A DNA stretch of 11,234 bases from Clostridia bacterium. Lineage in GTDB: Bacteria > Bacillota > Clostridia > Saccharofermentanales > UBA5734. Numbering within the stretch: the stretch's first letter is position 1; every line of letters starts with the position of its first letter. Below, in pieces: positions 7,300 to 11,234 of this stretch. The notes beneath the pieces were generated by a model. It was not told where the DNA came from and ran no database searches. It saw only the letters and a program-made list of their open reading frames with translations. The stretch covers positions 1 through 11,234 of the forward strand of contig JAGOFF010000064.1 of NCBI GenBank assembly GCA_017997315.1, written 5' to 3'. The translations under genes were made by a program, and so were the position numbers.

Positions 7300-7986
7300 A
7301 TGATAGCAACCTATGCGGAAACCAATGGTGGAATCCTGATCAGTCCATCCATCCTGTCTGCCGACTTTTCGGCACTGGCGGACGATGTCCGGAAGGTGGA
7401 GCAGGCAGCGGACTGGCTCCACATCGATGTGATGGACGGCGTGTTCGTACCAAATATCACCATCGGTCCCCCTGTGGTCCGGGCGCTTCGCGGACGCACG
7501 CGCCTGCCGCTGGACGTGCACCTGATGATCATCGATCCCGACCGGTATGTCGAAACGTTCGCCCAGGCCGGAGCGGACCTGATCACCGTCCATGCGGAAG
7601 CCTGCACCCACCTGGACCGCGTACTGCAGCATATCCGTTCGCTGGGGATCGGCGCGGGTGTTTCGCTCAATCCCGCAACTCCGCTCGCCCAGGTCGAAGA
7701 GGTGCTGGACAAAGCCGACCTGGTCCTGCTGATGACGGTGAATCCCGGCTTCGGGGGGCAGAAGTACATCCAGTCCATGACGGACAAAATCCGCCGGCTT
7801 CGGGCAATGATGGAAGAGTCGGGGCACATGTCGCATATCCAGGTGGACGGGGGGATCGGGCCCGGAAACATCGCCGATATCTACAAGGCGGGCGCGGATG
7901 TGATCGTGGCGGGAAACAGCGTCTACGGCGCCGCCGATCCCGCAGCGGCCATCCGGGAACTGCGCAGGCTCGCGTGCGGACACTGA
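7300..7986 (+). CDS. rpe: Ribulose-phosphate 3-epimerase
   Basis: Rpe interconverts ribulose 5-phosphate and xylulose 5-phosphate in the pentose phosphate pathway, as a metal-dependent TIM barrel in the cytosol. The protein has 228 residues, slightly longer than the usual 215-225 because of about ten extra residues at the N-terminus. Signature elements: SPSILSADF, LHIDVMDGVFVPNITIG with His41 and Asp43, DVHLMI with His74, MTVNPGFGGQ, and VDGGIG with the second catalytic Asp183, then GADVIVAGNSVY for phosphate binding. ATG 7300 follows CGGAGG (7287-7292) by 7 bases, one of the better sites in this operon. Together with the preceding TATAAT, this suggests rpe-thiN can be expressed separately from the upstream genes. 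The last 13 bases overlap the thiN start. Confidence 0.98.
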   Translation: MIATYAETNGGILISPSILSADFSALADDVRKVEQAADWLHIDVMDGVFVPNITIGPPVVRALRGRTRLPLDVHLMIIDPDRYVETFAQAGADLITVHAEACTHLDRVLQHIRSLGIGAGVSLNPATPLAQVEEVLDKADLVLLMTVNPGFGGQKYIQSMTDKIRRLRAMMEESGHMSHIQVDGGIGPGNIADIYKAGADVIVAGNSVYGAADPAAAIRELRRLACGH

Positions 7987-8651
7987 TCGCACTCAGCGGC
8001 GACATCGCGGATCCGGCCGCATGCCTGCGCATCGCGCGTACCTGCAGCCTGGTCATCTGTGCGGACGGAGGGGCGAAACACCTGCGCGCGCTCGGGATCG
8101 TTCCGGACCGGCTGGTGGGGGACATGGACTCCATCGACGGACCGTCGTCGGTCTGGATGGAGTCCAGACGGGTGGATATCCGCCGCTTCCCGGTGGAAAA
8201 GGACTGGACCGATTCGGAACTGGCGGTCAACGCGGCACTCGAAGCAGGCACCGGTGAAGGCGACGAGATCTGGATGATCGGCGCGATCGGCGACCGGTTG
8301 GACCATATGCTGGCAAATCTCGGCATAGCGGCCGCTTTATGTGCGCGCCGGATCCGGACCTGGCTGACGGACGGCATGACCTATATCACCGCGCTCCGGG
8401 GGCCGGACGAACTCAGGATCGATCCTGTCGGGATGGGCTTGGCGAATCCGCTGGTTTCGGTCATTCCTGTTCCGGGCGCGGAACTTTCCGGGGTGACGCT
8501 GGACGGTCTGGTCTATCCGCTGGAGGACGCTACATTGCAGGCAGGCAGCACGTGCGGTGTCAGCAACCGGGTCCGGGAGGGCGCGGAGCGGATTGCGGTC
8601 CGGGTGAAAAAGGGGGAGGGTTTCGTCACCCTCACCCCATCTGAACGTTGA
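7974..8651 (+). CDS. thiN: Thiamine pyrophosphokinase (thiamine diphosphokinase)
   Basis: ThiN transfers pyrophosphate from ATP to thiamine, making the cofactor thiamine diphosphate. The 225-residue length is normal. The N-terminal catalytic domain shows LIALSGDI, CADGGAKHL, PDRLVGDMDSI, then KDWTDSELAVNAAL and IGAIGDRLDHMLANL. The C-terminal beta-sandwich domain includes ISVIPV-like and TLDGLVYPL strands typical of the family. The start is GTG 7974, overlapping the rpe stop by 13 bases; the frame is open further upstream, but the protein alignment begins here. The ribosome binding site is weak (CAGG in rpe), so coupling to rpe is expected. There is no thiamine (TPP) riboswitch immediately upstream. 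Transketolase uses both the product of Rpe and this cofactor, which may explain the rpe-thiN pairing. The 3' end carries a hairpin that serves the convergent gene. Confidence 0.95.
   Translation: MRTLIALSGDIADPAACLRIARTCSLVICADGGAKHLRALGIVPDRLVGDMDSIDGPSSVWMESRRVDIRRFPVEKDWTDSELAVNAALEAGTGEGDEIWMIGAIGDRLDHMLANLGIAAALCARRIRTWLTDGMTYITALRGPDELRIDPVGMGLANPLVSVIPVPGAELSGVTLDGLVYPLEDATLQAGSTCGVSNRVREGAERIAVRVKKGEGFVTLTPSER
8607..8638 (-). terminator. Intrinsic terminator of the aminotransferase gene, inside thiN
   Basis: On the minus strand a GC-rich hairpin is followed directly by TTTTT (bases 8611-8607). The pairs are 8612-8615 with 8635-8638 and 8616-8621 with 8628-8633, one bulged A at 8634 and a 6-base loop. 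It begins about 25 bases past the aminotransferase stop. No T run follows it on the plus strand, so it should work in one direction only. Confidence 0.75.
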
Positions 8652-8663
8652 TGGAAAGACTTG

Positions 8664-9842
8664 TCAGATCAGGCCGATCTCACGCGCCAACGCCATGAAA
8701 GCCGGCTCGGAACGCTGGATGACCGGCATCCCGACACAGAAGGCGAGCCTGAAATGCCCTGGCCTGCCGAATGCGCTGCCCGGGACGCACAGAATGTTGT
8801 GCCGGGCGGCGGCATCGACAAAAGCCTGATCGTCGGGGAGCGGGCAGCGGGGGAACAGGTAGAACGCCCCCGCCGGTTTCTCCACGTCAAAGCCGGCGCG
8901 CGTGAGGATGCCGTACAGCGCGTCGCGGCGGGCCTGGTAGTTCGCGACATCGACGCGCGCACCCGCGCGGATGGCTTCCTCGACGGCTTTCTGGATCATG
9001 GAAGGCGCATTGACGAATCCGAGGATCCGGTTCGACATCACAAGACCGTCCATCAGGTTCCTGTAGTCGTCCGCGGTGTCCCGAACCGCGATGTAGCCGA
9101 TGCGCTCTCCGGCCAGGGAAAGGGATTTGCTGTACGAGTAGCAGACAATGGCGTTGTCGAAAGCCGCAAGCGGGGAAGGAACTCTCGCGCCGTCGTACAC
9201 GATTTCGTTGTACGGCTCGTCCGAAATGACATAAATCGGACGGGGCGCGGTGCGCAGCACCGCATCGAGCGCCGCAAGCGCAGATTCCGTATAGATTGCG
9301 CCGGACGGGTTGTTGGGCGTGTTGATGACGATCGCTTTTGTCCGGGGGGACAGGGCCTGCCGGACCGCCTCCGGATCAGGCTGGAACGACTCGTCGGTCT
9401 GGACCTGGACACACCGGCCGCCGTGGTTGTCGATGTAAAAGAGATACTCCATGAAGAAAGGGGCGAGGACAATCACTTCGTCCCCCGGATCCAGCAGCGT
9501 TTTGAAAACCACGTTCAAGGCGCCGGCGGCTCCCACTGTCATCACCACGGACTCCGGGCCGACCGACAGGCCCGATTGGAGAGAGAGACGTTCCGCGACG
9601 ACCGTTCTTGTGGACAGGAATCCGCTGTTGCTCATATATCCATGTGTCGCGATGGAGCGGTCCGCAGACAGCCTGACCAGCGCTTCCGACACTTCGGGCG
9701 GCAGGTCGAGGTCCGGATTGCCGATGCTGAAATCAAAAACGTTCTCTTCGCCGTGGATGGCCTTGAGACGCATGCCTTCTTCAAACATTTTCCGGATCAT
9801 GGATCCGGAGCGGAGACGACCGGTCAGGGACTTGGATATCAT
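8664..9842 (-). CDS. PLP-dependent class I/II aminotransferase
   Basis: A 392-residue fold-type I aminotransferase of the broad aspartate aminotransferase-like family. Key residues: a glycine-rich region GAAGALN for cofactor phosphate, NTPNNPSG with Asn178, SDEPYNE with Asp208, and the Schiff-base lysine Lys239 in SYSKSLSLAGERIGY. A C-terminal FRLAF supplies the probable carboxylate-binding Arg. The N-terminus (SKSLTGRLRSGSMIRKMFEEG, then VFDFSIGNPDLDLPP) resembles clostridial enzymes annotated as aspartate or generic aminotransferases. The amino donor cannot be told from sequence. The start is ATG at 9842-9840 with AGGAGG (9854-9849) 6 bases upstream. It is a single gene on the minus strand, convergent with thiN (12 bases apart) and divergent from infC, with its own promoter and terminator, so its neighbours say little about its role. 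Confidence 0.93.
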   Translation of the reverse strand: MISKSLTGRLRSGSMIRKMFEEGMRLKAIHGEENVFDFSIGNPDLDLPPEVSEALVRLSADRSIATHGYMSNSGFLSTRTVVAERLSLQSGLSVGPESVVMTVGAAGALNVVFKTLLDPGDEVIVLAPFFMEYLFYIDNHGGRCVQVQTDESFQPDPEAVRQALSPRTKAIVINTPNNPSGAIYTESALAALDAVLRTAPRPIYVISDEPYNEIVYDGARVPSPLAAFDNAIVCYSYSKSLSLAGERIGYIAVRDTADDYRNLMDGLVMSNRILGFVNAPSMIQKAVEEAIRAGARVDVANYQARRDALYGILTRAGFDVEKPAGAFYLFPRCPLPDDQAFVDAAARHNILCVPGSAFGRPGHFRLAFCVGMPVIQRSEPAFMALAREIGLI

Positions 9843-9883
9843 CGGGGACCTCCTGGGGCGCCAGCGGCGCGGTGTATGCGGAA

Positions 9884-9892
9884 ATTATAACA
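9884..9892 (-). promoter_or_regulatory. Extended -10 promoter of the aminotransferase gene
   Basis: On the minus strand 9892 to 9884 reads TGTTATAAT, a perfect extended -10 (TGn-TATAAT). The predicted transcript start is near 9877, leaving a leader of about 35 bases. The -35 region is weak (CGTCCA or GTCCAC), which is common with extended -10 promoters. Confidence 0.7.
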
Positions 9893-9901
9893 GATGCCGG
9901 A

Positions 9902-9916
9902 ACGGGTGGACGGGTG
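9902..9916. repeat. Short tandem repeat between the divergent promoters
   Basis: ACGGGTG occurs at 9902-9908 and again at 9910-9916, a period of 8 bases. It sits where the -35 region of the aminotransferase promoter would be and about 16 bases upstream of the infC -35 box. It may be an operator half-site pair, or chance. Confidence 0.3.
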
Positions 9917-9931
9917 CAGTTTTCGGGACAG

Positions 9932-9961
9932 TTGACAAGACCGTGCCGGATCAAGTAGAAT
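9932..9961 (+). promoter_or_regulatory. Sigma-A promoter of the infC-rpmI-rplT operon
   Basis: TTGACA (9932-9937) is a perfect -35 box, followed by an 18-base spacer and TAGAAT (9956-9961), one mismatch from the consensus -10. The transcript should start near 9968. This is the strongest promoter in the window and suits a highly expressed translation operon. Confidence 0.85.
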
Positions 9962-9967
9962 ACGGCA

Positions 9968-10119
9968 GGATCAATTCCATATAGAAAGCAGAAGCATCCG
10001 CTTCTCACCTCAAGCATTGCGAAGAGGTTCATCGTGTTCACGACCGGATACCGGTTGGGTTCCATGTGCAGCGGATGACATCATCCGCTTTTTGTTATCG
10101 TCACAGGAGGTGTGTTCCA
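9968..10119 (+). promoter_or_regulatory. infC leader, L20-type transcription attenuator
   Basis: This leader of about 150 bases upstream of infC resembles the L20 leader of Firmicutes, in which ribosomal protein L20 binds the mRNA and promotes early termination. Visible structures: hairpin AGAAGC/GCTTCT (9990-9995 with 10000-10005), followed by CTCACC; ACCTC pairing with GAGGT (10007-10011 with 10024-10028); a 7-bp GC-rich hairpin (10041-10047 with 10051-10057, one G-T pair); and the terminator hairpin 10070-10089. Segment 9995-10002, CATCCGCT, is identical to the terminator's 3' arm (10082-10089), so it can pair instead with the 5' arm (10070-10077) and act as antiterminator. The pairings are read directly from the sequence; assignment to the L20 family and control by L20 are inferred from position and the known mechanism. 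Confidence 0.75.
10070..10093 (+). terminator. Leader terminator (attenuator) upstream of infC
   Basis: AGCGGATG (10070-10077), loop ACAT, and CATCCGCT (10082-10089) form a perfect 8-bp stem that runs into TTTTT (10089-10093). It ends 11 bases before the infC ribosome binding site, so it can stop transcription before the operon but does not hide the binding site. Confidence 0.8.
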
Positions 10120-10122
10120 ATC
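10105..10122 (+). promoter_or_regulatory. Ribosome binding site and ATC start codon of infC
   Basis: AGGAGG (10105-10110), 9 bases of spacer, then ATC (10120-10122). The site decides the start, because the only usual start codons in this frame lie upstream of it in the terminator stem. Confidence 0.8.
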
Positions 10123-10644
10123 GCAAAGCAGGGTAACAGTGGTCTTCCGACCAACGACAAAATCCGTTTCCGCGAAGTCCGGCTGATCGATGCCGAGGGA
10201 CAGATGCGCGGTGTTGTTCCGATCGGGACGGCAAGGCAGCTGGCCGAGGAGGCCGAAATGGATCTGGTGCTGATCAACGCGCAGCCCGACAACCCCGTAT
10301 GCAAGATCATGGATTACGGAAAGTTCATGTTCGAGCAGGCCAAGCGGGAGCGGGAGGCCCGCAAGAACCAGAAAACCACGGAAATCAAGGAAGTGGGACT
10401 GAAACTGTCGACGGAAGAACACGATTTTTCGTTCAAGACGAAAAATGCCTGCCGCTTTCTGGAGGATGGGGACAGAGTCAAGGTCAACATCCGTTTCAGG
10501 GGCCGCGAGATGACATACACCAACCAGGGGTATGAAGTCATGAAGCGCTTTACGGAGGCTTGTGCGGAGGTGTCGGTCGTCGATCGCCCGCCGCGGATGG
10601 AAGGCCGCAACATGACCATGTACCTGGCGCCGAAAAAGAACTGA
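10120..10644 (+). CDS. infC: Translation initiation factor IF-3, with an ATC start codon
   Basis: IF-3 binds the 30S subunit, keeps it apart from 50S, and checks start codon and initiator tRNA. The 174-residue protein has the N-domain (NDKIRFREVRLIDAEGQ, DLVLINAQPDNPVCKIMDYGKF), a basic linker (QAKREREARKNQKT) and the C-domain (EIKEVGLKLSTEEHDF, VKVNIRFRGREM, DRPPRMEGRNMTMYLAPKK). There is no ATG, GTG or TTG in frame between AGGAGG (10105-10110) and the conserved region. ATC at 10120 lies 9 bases after that site and gives a protein starting AKQGNSGLPTNDK after the initiator Met. In-frame GTG 10066 and ATG 10075 lie in the terminator stem, before the binding site. infC is known in other bacteria to use ATT or another poor codon, which IF-3 discriminates against, giving self-repression. 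Confidence 0.95.
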   Translation: MAKQGNSGLPTNDKIRFREVRLIDAEGQMRGVVPIGTARQLAEEAEMDLVLINAQPDNPVCKIMDYGKFMFEQAKREREARKNQKTTEIKEVGLKLSTEEHDFSFKTKNACRFLEDGDRVKVNIRFRGREMTYTNQGYEVMKRFTEACAEVSVVDRPPRMEGRNMTMYLAPKKN

Positions 10645-10682
10645 ACCTCGACAATCCGCATCGAACAGGAGGATCACGCAAC

Positions 10683-10880
10683 ATGCCGAAGCAGAAAACC
10701 CACAGTTCGTCCAAGAAAAGGTTCAAGGTAACGGGTACGGGAAAAGTCCTCCGTTTCCAGGCCTTCAAGAAGCATAGACTGGGACAGAAAACGACCAAAC
10801 GGAAGAGAAACCTCCGCAAGTCCCTCGTCGTCTCGTCAGCCGACAACGCCCGCCTGAAGCAGCTCATCCCATTCAAATAG
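10683..10880 (+). CDS. rpmI: 50S ribosomal protein bL35
   Basis: bL35 is a small basic protein of the large ribosomal subunit. The 65-residue protein starts MPKQKTHSSSKKRFKVTGTG and contains the family signature KTTKRKRNLRKS, ending near LIPFK; length and charge are typical. The ATG at 10683 has AGGAGG (10667-10672) 10 bases upstream. It begins 38 bases after the infC stop and lies in the universal order infC-rpmI-rplT. Expression should follow the infC promoter and leader attenuator. The sequence after MPKQKTH is Ser-rich where many homologues have Gly/Ala, a minor variation. Confidence 0.97.
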   Translation: MPKQKTHSSSKKRFKVTGTGKVLRFQAFKKHRLGQKTTKRKRNLRKSLVVSSADNARLKQLIPFK

Positions 10881-10928
10881 GCGTCAGACCCATCCACATC
10901 GACTATCCTTTCAGGAGGTATCCATACC

Positions 10929-11234
10929 ATGGCTCGAGTCAAGAGGGGCGTGACTGCCCGCAACCGTCATAAGAAGATCCTGAAGGCCGCCAAGGGGTAT
11001 TTCGGCCACAAGAGCAAACTCTTCAAGGTCGCCAACCAGCAGGTGATGAAGTCCGGGAACTACGCGTACCGTGACCGCAGGAACAAGAAGCGTGATTTCC
11101 GCAAACTCTGGATCACGCGCATCAATGCCGCCGCGCGCATCAACGGCATCTCCTACAGCTGTTTCATGAACGGACTGAAGAAGGCGGACATCCGTCTGGA
11201 CCGCAAGGTGCTGGCCGACATCGCCGTGCTGGAT
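10929..11234 (+). CDS. rplT: 50S ribosomal protein bL20 (cut by window end)
   Basis: bL20 binds 23S rRNA early in 50S assembly and, in Firmicutes and Proteobacteria, represses its own operon. The first 102 codons are present out of an expected 115-120. The N-terminus MARVKRGVTARNRHKKILK and the signatures KGYFGHKSKLFKVANQQVM, YRDRRNKKRDFRKLWITRIN and LDRKVLADIA are clear. ATG 10929 follows AGGAGG (10913-10918) by 10 bases; the gap after rpmI is 48 bases with no terminator seen. The reading frame is open to the window end, so the missing C-terminus is an edge effect. As the likely repressor acting on the leader at 9968-10119, its presence in this operon supports the attenuator call. Confidence 0.97.
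   Translation, partial: MARVKRGVTARNRHKKILKAAKGYFGHKSKLFKVANQQVMKSGNYAYRDRRNKKRDFRKLWITRINAAARINGISYSCFMNGLKKADIRLDRKVLADIAVLD

Noticed and set aside
7140..7973. The long upstream extension of the thiN frame through rsgA and rpe
   Set aside because: It crosses two confidently assigned genes in another frame and encodes Arg/Gly/Pro-rich nonsense. ThiN similarity begins at GTG 7974.
7900..7980. A thiamine (TPP) riboswitch controlling thiN
   Set aside because: The thiN start overlaps rpe coding sequence, leaving no leader, and no conserved TPP aptamer motif is visible upstream of rpe either.
8667..8681. Inverted repeat AGATC-AGGCC-GATCT as a plus-strand terminator for thiN
   Set aside because: The stem is only 5 bp, there is no T run after it, and it lies in the coding end of the aminotransferase.
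8661..9890. A 409-codon plus-strand open frame covering the aminotransferase gene
   Set aside because: It is the exact antisense shadow of a well-supported aminotransferase. Its protein is Arg/Gly/Asp-rich without recognisable motifs, as expected for the complement of GC-rich coding DNA.
1..11234. Mobile element, CRISPR array, defence or other undescribed multi-gene system
   Set aside because: Every long stretch is accounted for by conserved housekeeping genes. I saw no spaced repeats, transposase, integrase, tRNA or terminal inverted repeats.

Overview
The window is a core housekeeping stretch from a fairly GC-rich bacterium (roughly 60% GC, judged by eye). The gene order def-fmt-rsmB-rlmN-PP2C phosphatase-PASTA kinase-rsgA-rpe-thiN is a hallmark of Bacillota (Firmicutes). 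It is followed by the infC-rpmI-rplT translation operon, preceded by a leader that looks like the Firmicutes L20-type attenuator. Strong AGGAGG ribosome binding sites and the three-PASTA Ser/Thr kinase fit the same group. A GC-rich clostridial lineage is the best guess; nothing here fixes the genus.

Region 1 (1-8651, all plus strand) is a tightly packed operon. It begins inside the 3' end of def (peptide deformylase). fmt (initiator Met-tRNA formylation) follows with a 4-bp overlap, then rsmB and rlmN (rRNA methylation), a PP2C phosphatase and a membrane PASTA Ser/Thr kinase (a signalling pair), rsgA (30S assembly GTPase), rpe (pentose phosphate epimerase) and thiN (thiamine diphosphate synthesis). 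Most junctions are overlapping or a few bases long, which implies translational coupling. A perfect TATAAT just before rpe may be an internal promoter.

Region 2 (8607-9892, minus strand) is a monocistronic class I/II PLP aminotransferase convergent with thiN. It has its own extended -10 promoter and strong ribosome binding site. A probable intrinsic terminator for it lies inside the 3' end of thiN on the opposite strand.

Region 3 (9932-11234, plus strand) starts with a near-consensus sigma-A promoter (TTGACA, 18 bp, TAGAAT) and a leader of about 150 nt. The leader holds a terminator hairpin and a competing upstream segment identical to the terminator's 3' arm. infC follows, apparently starting at the rare codon ATC, then rpmI (L35) and rplT (L20, cut by the window end).

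I see no mobile element, CRISPR array, tRNA/rRNA gene, phage gene or defence gene, and no unknown system. What deserves a second look is regulatory and translational detail: the attenuator, the unusual start codons (5 of 12 visible starts are not ATG), overlapping genes, the terminator embedded in an antiparallel gene, and a marked excess of the palindrome GGATCC.
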